Source of the DNA: Novosphingobium aerophilum
GTDB taxonomy: Bacteria; Pseudomonadota; Alphaproteobacteria; Sphingomonadales; Sphingomonadaceae
Direction: 5' to 3'
Assembly (NCBI RefSeq): GCF_014230305.1
Contig: NZ_JACLAU010000002.1
Span: 1-64,000, forward strand
Length of the DNA: 64,000 nucleotides
In this document: one piece after another, positions 43,690 through 56,739 of the stretch
How positions within the stretch are numbered: position 1 is the first letter of the stretch
Layout of the letters: the number at the start of each line of letters is the position of its first letter
Program-made: the position numbers and the translations under genes
The notes under the pieces: generated by a model
What the model saw: only the letters and a program-made list of their open reading frames with translations
Database searches by the model: none
What the model was told of the DNA's origin: nothing

Positions 43690-44867
43690 CCCAGCATCCC
43701 CACAAAGCTCTCGAACAGGTAGAAGCTGTCCATCGGCCCGGGGCTCGCCTCGGGGTGGTACTGGACGCCGAAGGCCTTCTTGCCCTTGATCGCGATGCCG
43801 CAGTTCGATCCGTCGAACAGCGAGACGTGGGTCTCCTCGACCGTGTCGGGCAGCGAGGTGTTGTCCACCGCGAAGCCGTGGTTCATCGAGGTGATCTCGA
43901 CCACGCCGTCTTTCAACCGCTTGACCGGGTGGTTGGCGCCACGGTGACCCTGCTGCATCTTGGTAGTCCTGGCCCCCGCCGCGATGCCGAGCATCTGGTG
44001 GCCGAGGCAGATGCCGAAGATCGGCACGTCCTGGTCGAGCAGGGCCTTGATCGTCGGCACGGCATAGACGCCGGTCGCGGCCGGATCGCCCGGGCCGTTG
44101 GACAGGAACACGCCCGCCGGCTCCAGCGCGAGGATCGTCTCGAGCGGGGTCTGGGCCGGAACCACCGTCACTTGCGCGCCGGCCTTCACCAGGTTTCTGA
44201 AGATGTTGTCCTTCGCGCCATAGTCGATCGCGACCACGTGCGGGCGGGCATCGCGGGGCGAGCGGGCATAGCCCTGCCCCAGCGTCCAGACGCCGCCTTC
44301 CCAGCCTTCCTGCTTGTCACGGCTGACCACGCGGGCCAGGTCCATGCCCTCCAGCCCCGGCCATGCCTGGGCGCGCTTGAGCAGGGCGGGAATGTCGAAC
44401 TTGCCCTCGGAGTGGTGCGCGATCACCGCGTTGGGCGCGCCGGACAAGCGGATGCGGCGGGTCAGGGCGCGGGTGTCGATCCCGGCGAGACCGATCCTGC
44501 CCTTGGCGGCGAGCCAGCGGGAGAAGTCCTCGCGCGAGCGGAAGTTGCTCGGCGCAGTCACGTCCTCGCGCACGACGCAGCCCACCGCGCCATCGACCTT
44601 GCTCTCCAGATCCTCGTCGTTGCAGCCGACATTGCCGATATGCGGGAAGGTGAAGGTGACGATCTGCCCGGCGTAGGACGGATCGGTCATCACCTCCTGG
44701 TAGCCGGTCATCGCGGTGTTGAAGCAGACCTCGCCGACGGCCTCGCCGGCCGCGCCGAAGCCCTTGCCCCAGACCACGGTGCCGTCCGTCAGCACGAGGA
44801 CTCCGGTGGCCCCTTTCGGCTGCGGCCCGGCGGAGGGTTGGGCGTGCGAAGAGGCGGCGTCGGCCAT
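43686..44867 (-). CDS. carA: Carbamoyl-phosphate synthase small subunit
   Basis: 393 residues from the ATG at 44867, chosen because GGAGCG precedes it. A longer ORF start exists at 44945. An extension of ~20 residues (MADAASSHAQ...) precedes the conserved VLVLTDGTVVWGKGFG. The C-terminal class I glutamine amidotransferase domain has the nucleophilic Cys in IFGICLGHQML and the His/Glu in YHPEASPGP. It supplies ammonia from glutamine to CarB through an internal tunnel. Confidence 0.97.
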   Translation of the reverse strand: MADAASSHAQPSAGPQPKGATGVLVLTDGTVVWGKGFGAAGEAVGEVCFNTAMTGYQEVMTDPSYAGQIVTFTFPHIGNVGCNDEDLESKVDGAVGCVVREDVTAPSNFRSREDFSRWLAAKGRIGLAGIDTRALTRRIRLSGAPNAVIAHHSEGKFDIPALLKRAQAWPGLEGMDLARVVSRDKQEGWEGGVWTLGQGYARSPRDARPHVVAIDYGAKDNIFRNLVKAGAQVTVVPAQTPLETILALEPAGVFLSNGPGDPAATGVYAVPTIKALLDQDVPIFGICLGHQMLGIAAGARTTKMQQGHRGANHPVKRLKDGVVEITSMNHGFAVDNTSLPDTVEETHVSLFDGSNCGIAIKGKKAFGVQYHPEASPGPMDSFYLFESFVGMLG

Positions 44868-45039
44868 GGGGTGGCGCTCCGTAAACGGGGGTCTGGCGAT
44901 GGGTGCTAAGGCCCGCCCGCTAGAGGGCCCGGCCCCTGCCGTCAACCTAGGAATACCCGGAAATTGCGGCTAGGGAGAGGCGATGGACGCGGGCCACCGC
45001 GCATATCCACGCTTTTCGTTAAACGCACTCGGGGAAATC

Positions 45040-45492
45040 ATGCTTCGCGATTCGATCAAGGCCGCGCAGGTCGCAGCAATGAAGGCCGGGGACAAGGGCC
45101 GGCTGGCCGCCGTCCGCCTCATCCTGGCCAAGCTCAAGGACAAGGACATCGAGCTGCGCACCGCCAGCACCGTGCCAGATGATGACATCATCGTGGTCGA
45201 CGTGCTGCAGAAGATGGCCAAGCAGCGCCGGGAATCGATCACCCTGTACGAACAGGGCGGCCGCCAGGAACTGGCCGATGTCGAGAAGGCCGAACTGGCG
45301 GTGATCGAGGCGTTCCTCCCCCAGCAGATGGGCGAGGACGAGGTGAAGGCCGCGATCGAGGCGATCAAGGCCGAGCTCGGGGCTTCGACCATGAAGGACA
45401 TGGGCAAAGTCGTCGCCGAGCTGAAGGCGCGCCATGGTAGCCAACTGGATATGGGGCGCGCCAGCGGCTTGGTGAAGGCGGCATTGAGCTGA
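45040..45492 (+). CDS. GatB/YqeY domain protein
   Basis: 150 residues from the ATG at 45040 with GGGGAAATC upstream. It begins MLRDSIKAAQVAAMKAGDK, then LRLILAKLKDKDIELR and a C-terminal helical part (GASTMKDMGKVVAELKARHG, ASGLVKAAL) shared with the tail of GatB/GatE amidotransferase subunits. YqeY-like proteins may bind tRNA. The role is unknown. It often lies upstream of dnaG-rpoD in alphaproteobacteria, as here. Divergent from carA. Confidence 0.88.
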   Translation: MLRDSIKAAQVAAMKAGDKGRLAAVRLILAKLKDKDIELRTASTVPDDDIIVVDVLQKMAKQRRESITLYEQGGRQELADVEKAELAVIEAFLPQQMGEDEVKAAIEAIKAELGASTMKDMGKVVAELKARHGSQLDMGRASGLVKAALS

Positions 45493-45497
45493 CCGGC

Positions 45498-45848
45498 GTG
45501 GGGTGGTGGCAAAGGTATCTGGACTGGCGCCACCGCCATATCGCGGCGATTGAATTGCGGTCTGGCGCCTTTCGGATCCGGGCTGGACAATCGAACCGCG
45601 AAGCATCTTGGAACGCCGTACAGCGAGTGACTGCCTACAAGCGGGACCTGATGACGGTGGACCTGCTCTGCCTGTTGCTCGAACTGGACGAGGGCGTGCT
45701 GGAGGTCCACGAAGACATGAGAGGCTATCCAGCCTTCGAGCAGGCCATGTTCGAAGCCCTTGGCCTCGATCCCGAGTGGAAGCTGGGCGTATTGTTCCCC
45801 GCTTTCGAGGCCAGACCGACATTGATCTACCAGCGGACCAGCATCTGA
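45498..45848 (+). CDS. Hypothetical protein
   Basis: 116 residues from a GTG six bases after the YqeY-like stop. Its last base overlaps the dnaG start (TGATG). It is rich in Trp and aromatic residues (GWWQRYLDWRHRH), with mixed alpha/beta character (VQRVTAYKRDLMTVDLLCLLLEL, RGYPAFEQAMFEALGLDPEW). The sequence suggests a compact cytoplasmic fold, possibly related to small immunity or DUF-type proteins, but no family is claimed. Composition is less GC-rich than dnaG. Confidence 0.65.
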   Translation: MGWWQRYLDWRHRHIAAIELRSGAFRIRAGQSNREASWNAVQRVTAYKRDLMTVDLLCLLLELDEGVLEVHEDMRGYPAFEQAMFEALGLDPEWKLGVLFPAFEARPTLIYQRTSI

Positions 45849-47698
45849 TGCTCTCCCCCCAATGGCTCGACGAACTGCGGTCCCGCATCACGCTGTCCAG
45901 CGTGATCGGCCGCACCACGCGGCTGCAGAAGGCGGGGCATGAGTTCAAGGCCTGTTGTCCGTTCCACAACGAGAAGTCGCCCAGCTTCACCGTCAACGAC
46001 GCCAAGGGCTTCTACCACTGCTTCGGCTGCGGTGCGCATGGCGACGTGATCCGCTGGATGACCGACCAGCGTGGCCTCGCCTTCATGGATGCCGTCAAGG
46101 AACTGGCGGCCGAGGCCGGGATGGAGGTCCCCGCCCCTGATCCGCGCGCAGCCCGGCAGGCGGAACAGCGTGACACGCTCCACGATGTGACCCGGGCCGC
46201 GCAGGACTGGTTCGTGGCGCAACTGGCGGGTCCGGAGGGTGCCCGGGCGCGGGACTATCTCGCGACCCGCGGGTTCGATGCGCACACGATCCAGCGCTTC
46301 GGCTTCGGCTATGCCCCGGAAGGCCGCCAGGCGTTGAAGAACAGGTTGAGCCAGATCCCCGAGGACAAGCTGATCGAGGCGGGTCTGCGGATCGCGGTGG
46401 AAGAGCGCGAACCCTATGACCGCTTCCGCGGCCGGCTGATGCTGCCCATCGAGGATGCCCGCGGCCGGGTGATCGGCTTCGGCGGCCGGATCCTCGACAA
46501 GACCAAGACCGATGCCCCGAAATACCTGAACTCGCCGGACACGCCGTTGTTCGACAAGGGGCGGACGCTTTACAACCTGCACCGTGCGGGCCCGGCATCG
46601 CGGCAGACCGGCCGGATGATCGTGGTCGAAGGCTACATGGACGTGATCGCGCTCGCCGCCGCCGGGTTCGCCGAAGCGGTCGCGCCGCTGGGCACCGCGC
46701 TGACCGAGCACCAGCTTGGCCTGCTGTGGCGCATGGTCGAAACCCCGATCCTGTGCTTCGATGGCGACGCCGCCGGGCAGCGGGCGGCGATGCGGGCGAT
46801 TTCGCGCGCACTGCCGCTGCTCAAGCCCGCCCATTCGCTGCGCATCGTCCGCCTGCCCCCGGGACTCGATCCCGATGACCTGATCAAGCAGCAGGGCGCC
46901 CCGGCCATGGCCGCGCTGCTCGACGGCGCTCGCCCCCTGATCGACATGCTCTGGGAGCACGAGCGCGATGCCCTGCCCCTGGCCACGCCGGAGGACAAGG
47001 CCGGGCTCAAGGCGCGGCTGCTCGCCCATGTCGAGACCATCACCGATCCGGACATCCGGTCGCTCTATCGGCGCGAACTGCTCGAGCGGTTTTCGGAGCA
47101 TGCCTTTCCGCGCCGCGAATCGGCGGGCTGGCGTCCGGCCGCTCCGGGGCGCGCGCCGCGCGGGGGCGACCGTGCCGGCGGATGGCGCAATGCCGCCCCC
47201 CCGCCGCCGGTCGATGCCACGGTCCGCTTCGTCCAGCGCGGCGCGGCGAGCCAGCGGGATGCCCTGGCCGCAGCCGTCCTGGTGGGACTGGCCCGGTTTC
47301 CGGACCGGATCGCCGCCTGCGCCGAGGCCCTGTTGCGCAGCGATCTGCCCGGATCCCGGCATGGCGCGCTGCTCGATGCCCTGCTGGATGCCGCCGACCT
47401 GGCGCAACCTCTTGAATTCGAGGCGATCGGCGCCATCTTTGCCGAGCGTGGCCTGGCCCTGCCCTCGCCCGCCGACTGCGGCAACATTCCCTACCCCTTC
47501 CTGCGCGAAGGGGCGGACCGAACCCGGGCCGGTGAATGCCTGGACGCGGCGATCGGCCTGCTGGTCGAAGGTCCGGCGCTCGACGCGGCGCTCGCCCGGG
47601 CGACCGAGGCGGCGGATTTCGACTTCGACGAGCAGCAGCGGCTGCGGGCCCGCCGCACGGAACTGGAGAACCGCCTCAAGGAACTGATGCGGGCGTGA
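45848..47698 (+). CDS. dnaG: DNA primase
   Basis: 616 residues from the ATG at 45848. The CHC2 zinc finger is at ~37-65 (CCPFHNEKSPSFTVN, FYHCFGCGAHG). The RNA-polymerase/Toprim core spans ~120-360, with the RFGFGYAP region, GRILDKTKTDAPKYLNSPDT, the Toprim Glu in MIVVEGYMDV and metal ligands in LCFDGDAAG. The C-terminal domain (helicase binding) follows a Pro/Arg-rich linker at ~420-450. It synthesises replication primers. It is followed by rpoD, the classic macromolecular-synthesis arrangement. Confidence 0.97.
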   Translation: MLSPQWLDELRSRITLSSVIGRTTRLQKAGHEFKACCPFHNEKSPSFTVNDAKGFYHCFGCGAHGDVIRWMTDQRGLAFMDAVKELAAEAGMEVPAPDPRAARQAEQRDTLHDVTRAAQDWFVAQLAGPEGARARDYLATRGFDAHTIQRFGFGYAPEGRQALKNRLSQIPEDKLIEAGLRIAVEEREPYDRFRGRLMLPIEDARGRVIGFGGRILDKTKTDAPKYLNSPDTPLFDKGRTLYNLHRAGPASRQTGRMIVVEGYMDVIALAAAGFAEAVAPLGTALTEHQLGLLWRMVETPILCFDGDAAGQRAAMRAISRALPLLKPAHSLRIVRLPPGLDPDDLIKQQGAPAMAALLDGARPLIDMLWEHERDALPLATPEDKAGLKARLLAHVETITDPDIRSLYRRELLERFSEHAFPRRESAGWRPAAPGRAPRGGDRAGGWRNAAPPPPVDATVRFVQRGAASQRDALAAAVLVGLARFPDRIAACAEALLRSDLPGSRHGALLDALLDAADLAQPLEFEAIGAIFAERGLALPSPADCGNIPYPFLREGADRTRAGECLDAAIGLLVEGPALDAALARATEAADFDFDEQQRLRARRTELENRLKELMRA

Positions 47699-47857
47699 TG
47701 CGCGGTTCTTGCCCCAAAGTTTGCGGGCGGAACGGAAACGAATGCTGGAAATTGCCGTAGGGATGAGGCATGGCCCGATCTGCGGTATAATCCGGCGACA
47801 GATACGGACAACCGATTGCGGCCCCCGGCTCGGGGCACGCATCCATATGGCGGACCA

Positions 47858-49869
<2,012 letters not shown>

Positions 49870-49870
<1 letters not shown>

Positions 49871-50502
49871 TGGCGCGGGTGCAGCGGGCCGCCGGACTGG
49901 GCATCGTACCGGCGCTGACGCTGGCGCTGGCGGCCGGGGGCATGTCCCCGGCGCTGGCCCAGCCCGCCGCCCCGACCGAGACGGCGGCAACGGGCGCTCG
50001 AACCGCAGCGCCGGACGAGCGGGCTCTGGCCCTGGCGCGGGATATCGTCCGGATCGCCTATCCCGAGGACAAGCGCAGAGCCATGTTCTTCGGCACGGTC
50101 GACGCCATGACCAGCCAGATGCGCGGCGCAACCATGGCGCGGTTCAACAATGATCCCGCGGCCAAGGCGATCATGGACCGCAACCTCGATCGCTTCATCG
50201 CGGCGAGCAAGCCGATCATCGATCGGCATATTCCGGACTTCATGGACGCCTATGCCCAGGGCTATGCCCGCGAATTCTCGGTGGCCGAGCTGGAGCAGGT
50301 GCTCAATTTCATGAAGACGCCGGTCGGCCAGCAGTTTCTGCTGCGCAGCACCGCGATCATTGGGGATCCGGCCTTCGTCGCCGCCAACCAGGCCTACCTC
50401 CGCGATCTCCAGCCTGAAATGGATCGGTTGCGCGATCAGCTCACGCGGGAGCTGATGGAGCACTTTGTCAAGCACCCGCCGAAAGCGACCACCGGATACT
50501 GA
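49870..50502 (+). CDS. DUF2059 protein, secreted
   Basis: 210 residues. The ATG overlaps the rpoD stop (TGATG). The signal peptide ends near SPALAQ. The DUF2059-type helical domain covers ~55-195: ARDIVRIAYPEDKRRAMFF, then FMDAYAQGYAREFSVAELEQVLNFMKTPVGQQFL, where the E-L-x-x-hydrophobic-FY/MxTPxGQ pattern is the family hallmark. Periplasmic, function unknown. It is convergent with the M28 peptidase. Confidence 0.82.
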
Positions 50503-50525
50503 ACCGGATTGGGCGGCCCGGGCCG

Positions 50526-52220
50526 CTACTTGCGATGCTCGGAATAGACCGCCCGGCTTTCGGCGGGCGGGTCGAGCTGAACCCACAGGGCCAGGCCGAT
50601 CGCAATGGCCATCAGGGCGGTCGCCATGGGCCTGGACCGCTCCGATCCCGGCCAGACCGGCAGCAGGGCCAGGGTCGCGATCGCCAGGGGCAGGCTGGCC
50701 GCAGAAGGCAAGCCCGGCCCCACGCCCTGCATGAGCTGGTGCCCAAGCGCGAGCATGTAGCCCACCACCAGGGCCGCCAGCACCGCGCGGACCTCTGGCA
50801 GGGGCAGCAGCAGCGCCAGGGCCGTCAGGCCCAGCGGGATTGCGACAACATAAGCGGCCGTTGGGGCCCAGACCTGCAGGGCAAGGCCCACGGCGAGGAG
50901 CGGCAAGGCCGCACCAACCTGTCTCACCCGATCGGCCGCCGCCGCGCCGAAGACCATCAGGGCCGTCGCCAGCCCGCCGCACAGCACCATGCCTTCCAGC
51001 CGGGGAATGGCGGCCAACCGATCATAGTAGTTCGCCTCGCCGAGGCCGAGTGACAGCCGGTTGAGCGCATAGGCCACGGCCGCGCTGGCAATCAGCAGGA
51101 CAATCATGCCTCCCGCGCCGCGCCCCAGCCCCCGCATCCCGTCGCGACGCAGCACCAGGCCGAAGCTCAGCACCGCGCCCGCGAGAGGAAGCCAGCCGGC
51201 CCAGGTCGGGTAGATCACGGTGAGCTTGCCGAACAGGTCGAAGAACACCACGTCCGGCTTGCGCCCGGGGAATTCCGGGGCGCGCAGCAGCCCTCGGGCG
51301 AGGTCGAGCACCTGGGCGCCCATGTCCTGCAGAGCCCCCTGGTCCAGCCGGTCCGGCGTGGCGAGCGGGGAATGGTACAGGCCCGGACGGCCGATGAAGG
51401 CGAAGTTGTAACCGGTCTGGGGGCCCTTGAGCACCTCGGTCAGGTCGGTGTCGTTGGGCAGGACGGAATAGACGAAGGCGGCGAGCGAGGACGTCGCGGG
51501 CTGACGCACGGCCGATGCGTAAAGCTGCGCGGCGGCGCCGTTTTGCGTCGAGGTCTGGAACATCGTGGTCCGCCCGCCCCCACCCCGCGCCTCCATGTTG
51601 ATCACCACCCCCACGCGATGGCGCAGGGGATGGCTTGCCCAGAACTGACGGGCCCCTTCCAGCCCCAGCTCCTCAGCATCGGTGAACAGCACGATCACGT
51701 CGCGCGGCGGCGGCCCATCCTGCCGCAGTGCCCGGATCACCTCGAGCGTGGCGGCCACCCCGGCAGTGTCATCCGCTGCTCCGGGCGAGCCCCAGACCGA
51801 ATCGTGATGCGCCATCAGCATCAGCGCGGGCCGGGTGCGGTCACGTCCGGGCAGCACCCCGATCAGGTTGACCAGGGGCACAGCGGCATCGGAACGGCCA
51901 CTCCAGCGGTTGCGCCGTGCCACGCCGCGACCGTCGAGCCGGCCCTGCTGGGTTGAGGTTTGCAGCCCCAGGCTGGCCATGCGCTGCAGCAGATAGGCGC
52001 GGACCCGCGCGTTCTCCGGCGTCGCGGTCACATGGGGCGTGGCGGCGATGGCCCGCACGTCAATCATGGCCCGCTCCGCCGAGAAGGCTGCGGGCGGGGC
52101 CGAGGCCGGCCGCGGCATGGGCGGTGTGGTGGCGATCACGCCCAGGACAGCGGCCAGGACCAGGGCCACCAGCAAGGCGCGCCATTCGGACAAACGCGAT
52201 GTCGGACGGAACTGATTCAT
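50526..52220 (-). CDS. M28-family zinc peptidase with C-terminal multi-helix membrane domain
   Basis: 564 residues from the ATG at 52220, preceded by GAGGGGAT. An N-terminal anchor or uncleaved signal at ~12-30 is followed by the M28 aminopeptidase domain: LMLMAHHDSVWGSPGAADDTAG (zinc ligands His and Asp), VLFTDAEELGLEGA (Glu pair) and MEARGGGGRT. From ~330 to the end are about seven to eight transmembrane helices. The fusion is similar in plan to eukaryotic Fxna/ERMP1-like vacuolar peptidases and their bacterial relatives. The catalytic domain would face the periplasm. Confidence 0.9.
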   Translation of the reverse strand: MNQFRPTSRLSEWRALLVALVLAAVLGVIATTPPMPRPASAPPAAFSAERAMIDVRAIAATPHVTATPENARVRAYLLQRMASLGLQTSTQQGRLDGRGVARRNRWSGRSDAAVPLVNLIGVLPGRDRTRPALMLMAHHDSVWGSPGAADDTAGVAATLEVIRALRQDGPPPRDVIVLFTDAEELGLEGARQFWASHPLRHRVGVVINMEARGGGGRTTMFQTSTQNGAAAQLYASAVRQPATSSLAAFVYSVLPNDTDLTEVLKGPQTGYNFAFIGRPGLYHSPLATPDRLDQGALQDMGAQVLDLARGLLRAPEFPGRKPDVVFFDLFGKLTVIYPTWAGWLPLAGAVLSFGLVLRRDGMRGLGRGAGGMIVLLIASAAVAYALNRLSLGLGEANYYDRLAAIPRLEGMVLCGGLATALMVFGAAAADRVRQVGAALPLLAVGLALQVWAPTAAYVVAIPLGLTALALLLPLPEVRAVLAALVVGYMLALGHQLMQGVGPGLPSAASLPLAIATLALLPVWPGSERSRPMATALMAIAIGLALWVQLDPPAESRAVYSEHRK

Positions 52221-52341
52221 CGGGATCCCCTCTTGCGGCCGGGTCTGCAATGACCATTCCGCCAAGTCAAACCGGGGGTAACAGACGTGATCTTGCCCCT
52301 AGGGGGTCTGGCCTTTGGCAGGCGCCGGGCCTAAGGGGCGC

Positions 52342-52815
52342 ATGCACCGATTCCGTTCCCAGCCCGGGGTTAGCCTCTTGCGCATCGCCATCGCCTCCGA
52401 CCACGCCGCCGTCGCGCTGAAGGCCGAACTGCGCGAGTACCTGATCGGGCTGGGCCATGAAGTGGCCGACCTGGGGCCCGCCACCGAGGACCGCGTCGAC
52501 TATCCGGACTACGGCTATCGCCTGGCCAGTGTCGTTGCCGATGGCACGGCCGAACGCGGTGTGGCGCTGTGTGGTTCGGGGATCGGCATCTCGATCGCGG
52601 TCAACCGCAACCCGGCCTGCCGCTGTGCGCTGGTGTCCGAGCCGCTGTCGGCCGCGCTTGCCCGCGAACACAACGATGCCAACTGCATCGCCATGGGCGC
52701 CCGGTTGACCGGGGTGGACATGGCCAAGGCCTGTCTTGACGCCTTCCTCGCCACCGATTTCGCCGGCGGCCGCCACACCGGGCGAGTTGCCAAGCTCTCG
52801 CATCCTGCTGCCTGA
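52342..52815 (+). CDS. rpiB: Ribose-5-phosphate isomerase B
   Basis: 157 residues from the ATG at 52342 (TAAGGGG upstream). A TTG at 52378 would give the more usual start directly before RIAIASDHA, so the first 12 residues may not be real. Active-site features: SDHAAVALK (Asp/His), the Cys in VALCGSGIGISI and the anion hole NRNPACRCALV. Later there is AREHNDANCIAMGARL. It interconverts ribose 5-phosphate and ribulose 5-phosphate. Some RpiB-like proteins act on other sugar phosphates. It is followed closely by glyA. Confidence 0.93.
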   Translation: MHRFRSQPGVSLLRIAIASDHAAVALKAELREYLIGLGHEVADLGPATEDRVDYPDYGYRLASVVADGTAERGVALCGSGIGISIAVNRNPACRCALVSEPLSAALAREHNDANCIAMGARLTGVDMAKACLDAFLATDFAGGRHTGRVAKLSHPAA

Positions 52816-52841
52816 ACCGCTGACTGACATAGGGAACTGCC

Positions 52842-54134
<1,293 letters not shown>

Positions 54135-54174
54135 ACAGGGCAGCCATAGACCAGACCCGATTCAGGAGCACGCC

Positions 54175-54381
54175 ATGAGCGACGCAAACAACCTGCTGGA
54201 TGCCGCCAAGACCGAGATCAGCGGAATGGCCAAGGACGGTATGGCCCACCCTTCGACCAAGCCCGTCCTGATCGGCATGGGGGTCGGCGCGGTGGCCGGG
54301 GCCCTGCTCCCGGTCGTCTCGCTGCCGCTCGGCCTGATCGCCGGCGGGGCCGTGGCGCTGTACAGCCGGATCAAGCGCTGA
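54175..54381 (+). CDS. Hypothetical small membrane protein
   Basis: 68 residues with CAGGAG upstream. A short helix (NNLLDAAKTEISGMAKDGMAH) precedes one long hydrophobic hairpin-like segment (VLIGMGVGAVAGALLPVVSLPLGLIAGGAVAL) and a basic end YSRIKR. It lies between glyA and nrdR on the same strand with tight spacing (40 and 6 bases). No function known. Confidence 0.72.
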   Translation: MSDANNLLDAAKTEISGMAKDGMAHPSTKPVLIGMGVGAVAGALLPVVSLPLGLIAGGAVALYSRIKR

Positions 54382-54387
54382 GGCTGA

Positions 54388-54849
54388 ATGCGCTGTCCGT
54401 TCTGTGCCCATGATACCTCGCAGGTAAAGGATTCCCGCCCGGCCGAGGACAACGCCTCGATCCGCCGGCGCCGTCAGTGCGAGGGGTGCGGCGCGCGCTT
54501 TACCACGTTCGAGCGGGTCCAGTTGCGCGAGATCCTGGTGGTCAAGAGCAACGCCGCGCGTGAGCCTTTCGACCGCGCCAAGATCGAACAGTCGGTCACC
54601 CTGGCCTGTCGCAAGCGCAACGTGTCGCAGGAACGGATCGACCGGCTGGTCTCGGGCATCCAGCGTCAGGTGGAAACCCTGGGCGAGACCGAGGTTTCGA
54701 CCAAGGCCATCGGCGAGATGGTGATGGACGGCCTGCGCCAGCTCGACAGCGTGGCCTACATCCGCTTCGCCAGCGTCTACCGCGATTTCAGCGAAGCGCG
54801 CGATTTCGAGGAATTCGCCAGCAACGTGCGCGAGATTGGCCGGGCATGA
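54388..54849 (+). CDS. nrdR: Transcriptional repressor NrdR
   Basis: 153 residues. The N-terminal zinc ribbon has [17 protein letters not shown] and [16 protein letters not shown] (four Cys). The ATP-cone follows ([21 protein letters not shown]...). It represses ribonucleotide reductase genes in response to (d)ATP. Usual length and a common neighbour of glyA. Its stop overlaps the start of the methyltransferase gene (ATGA). Confidence 0.98.
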   Translation: MRCPFCAHDTSQVKDSRPAEDNASIRRRRQCEGCGARFTTFERVQLREILVVKSNAAREPFDRAKIEQSVTLACRKRNVSQERIDRLVSGIQRQVETLGETEVSTKAIGEMVMDGLRQLDSVAYIRFASVYRDFSEARDFEEFASNVREIGRA

Positions 54850-55583
54850 GCGACAACAAGCCCGTTATCGTGCTGGTTCGGCCCCAGCTCGGCGAGAATA
54901 TCGGCAAGGCGGCCCGGGCCATGCTCAATTTCGGCCTGACCGAGATGCGCCTGGTCAGCCCGCGTGACGGCTGGCCCAATCCCAGCGCGGGACCGGCGGC
55001 GGCAGGGGCCGATGTGGTGCTGGAGCGTGCGCAGGTGTTCGCGAACCTGGCCGAGGCCGTGGCCGACTGCGCGCACGTCTATGCGACCACGGTCCGCAAG
55101 CGCGGGGTGACCAAGCCGGTGCTGACGCCCGAGGAGGCCTGCCACGATGTCCATGGCCAGACCGGGCGATCGGCCTTCGTGTTCGGGCCCGAGCGGTCGG
55201 GACTGGAGACCGATGACGTGGCCCTGGCCCGCGCGATCATCACCGTTCCGATCAATCCGGAGTTCGGCTCGCTCAACCTCGCCCAGGCGGTGATCCTGTG
55301 CGCCTACGAGTGGTCCAAGGGCGCTGATCTGGTGCAGCCCACCGTCGAGGATCTGCTCCCCCCGGCCCCGCAGGACGAGCTGGAGGGGATGATCGCCCAG
55401 TTCGAAGCCCTGCTGGAGCCGCGCGGCTACTTCCGGCCGCCGAGCCGGGCCGCCGCGACGCGCCGCACCTTGCGCAACATGCTGACCAAGCCCGGCTGGA
55501 ACCATCTGGAGGTGCGGACGATGCGCGGCGTGTTGTCGGCGCTGGAGCGCCGGATCGAGGCGGAGAGCCCCGAAGAGGGTTGA
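54846..55583 (+). CDS. trmJ: tRNA (cytidine/uridine-2'-O-)-methyltransferase, TrmJ type
   Basis: 245 residues. The SPOUT fold begins [30 protein letters not shown]. Motif 2 is in [18 protein letters not shown] and the knot segment in [22 protein letters not shown], which binds SAM. A C-terminal extension with two helices is typical of TrmJ. It methylates the 2'-OH at position 32 of some tRNAs. The start overlaps the nrdR stop, so both are co-translated. Confidence 0.9.
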   Translation: MSDNKPVIVLVRPQLGENIGKAARAMLNFGLTEMRLVSPRDGWPNPSAGPAAAGADVVLERAQVFANLAEAVADCAHVYATTVRKRGVTKPVLTPEEACHDVHGQTGRSAFVFGPERSGLETDDVALARAIITVPINPEFGSLNLAQAVILCAYEWSKGADLVQPTVEDLLPPAPQDELEGMIAQFEALLEPRGYFRPPSRAAATRRTLRNMLTKPGWNHLEVRTMRGVLSALERRIEAESPEEG

Positions 55584-55741
55584 CTTTCACGCCCTCGGCG
55601 GTCATGGGCGCGCCTTCGCGATTGACCCCGCATTCCCGGTGAAGCGGTGGTCGCATCCGGCAACAGGCCGGATGTTGCGGGTCCGGGACCTGAAGGCGGG
55701 GCAAGGTTCGCTCCGTCACGCAAGTTGGAAAGAGCATAGAC

Positions 55742-56356
55742 ATGTCGAAGCGTCACGCTTCCAAGTACAAGATCGACCGTCGCCTTGGCGAGAACATCTG
55801 GGGCCGTCCGAAGAGCTCGGTCAACCGCCGCTCCTACGGTCCCGGCCAGCACGGCCAGCGCCGCAAGGGCAAGCTTTCGGACTTCGGTATCCAGCTGCGC
55901 GCCAAGCAGAAGCTCAAGGGCTACTATGGCGACGTGACCGAAAAGCAGTTCAAGGCGACCTACCAGGAAGCCGCCCGCATGAAGGGTGACACCGGCCAGA
56001 ACCTGATCGGTCTGCTCGAGCAGCGCCTCGACATGGTCGTGTATCGCTCGAAGTTTGCGCCGACCATCTTCTCGGCCCGCCAGATCGTTTCGCACGGCCA
56101 TATCCGCGTGAACGGAGTGAAGTGCAACATCGCCTCGCGCCGCGTTCGCCCCGGCGACGTGATCAGCCTGGGCACCAAGGCCAAGGAAATGGCCCTGATC
56201 GCCGAAGCGCAGTCGCTGCCCGAGCGTGAAGTGCCCGACTACGTGGCCGTGGACGGCACCGACAAGGTCACCTTCGTGCGCGTCCCGACGCTCGACGAAG
56301 TGCCCTATCCGGTGAAGATGGAACCGAACCTGGTCGTCGAGTTCTACTCGCGCTGA
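55742..56356 (+). CDS. rpsD: 30S ribosomal protein S4
   Basis: 204 residues with GGAAAGAG upstream. It starts [21 protein letters not shown], and the S4 RNA-binding domain spans ~95-160 ([31 protein letters not shown]). It nucleates 16S rRNA folding. As in many alphaproteobacteria it is a monocistronic gene outside the alpha operon. The 158-base leader may carry its promoter and possible autoregulatory RNA, but no structure was resolved. A terminator follows. Confidence 0.98.
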   Translation: MSKRHASKYKIDRRLGENIWGRPKSSVNRRSYGPGQHGQRRKGKLSDFGIQLRAKQKLKGYYGDVTEKQFKATYQEAARMKGDTGQNLIGLLEQRLDMVVYRSKFAPTIFSARQIVSHGHIRVNGVKCNIASRRVRPGDVISLGTKAKEMALIAEAQSLPEREVPDYVAVDGTDKVTFVRVPTLDEVPYPVKMEPNLVVEFYSR

Positions 56357-56386
56357 TCGGTCACCGGTCCAGCCATCGCATTTGGG

Positions 56387-56414
56387 AAGGGCGGCCTCGC
56401 GGGGCCGCCCTTTT
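56387..56414 (+). terminator. Intrinsic terminator after rpsD
   Basis: A 10-bp stem AAGGGCGGCC / GGCCGCCCTT with a 6-base loop, then a TTTT run, begins 30 bases after the rpsD stop. Confidence 0.9.
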
Positions 56415-56532
56415 CCGTTGCGCCGGGTCCAGGGCAGCCATCGTCACGCGCCGCTTGTCGCGATGGTTTCACAATCGGACGCCAGGGGCAGCTCCGGCGG
56501 GAACGACCCCGCCGGACGAACCTTGATCGGTC

Positions 56533-56721
56533 ATGCAACTCTATCGCTTCATCACCCCGCACCGCGCCGGCAAGTGGTACCCCGATCTCGCCACCGCCCA
56601 GCGTCACGCCTGCGAGATCGGCGCCGGCTTCCTGGCGGAGCGCAGCGGCGAGTTCTGCGCCTACCGCGACACACGCCTGGAGGTGGTTGAGCGGGAGGGT
56701 CCCGACCGCCAGGCCGCCTGA
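56533..56721 (+). CDS. Hypothetical small protein
   Basis: 62 residues, basic. The start MQLYRFITPHRAGKWYPDLATAQRHACEIGAGF, then YRDTRLEVVERE, reads like a compact alpha/beta protein and appears coding by composition, but no family is recognised. It lies between the rpsD terminator and the convergent tgt gene, with a 176-base gap upstream and no strong Shine-Dalgarno. Confidence 0.6.
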   Translation: MQLYRFITPHRAGKWYPDLATAQRHACEIGAGFLAERSGEFCAYRDTRLEVVEREGPDRQAA

Positions 56722-56739
56722 GCCGGTCGGCGGCAACCG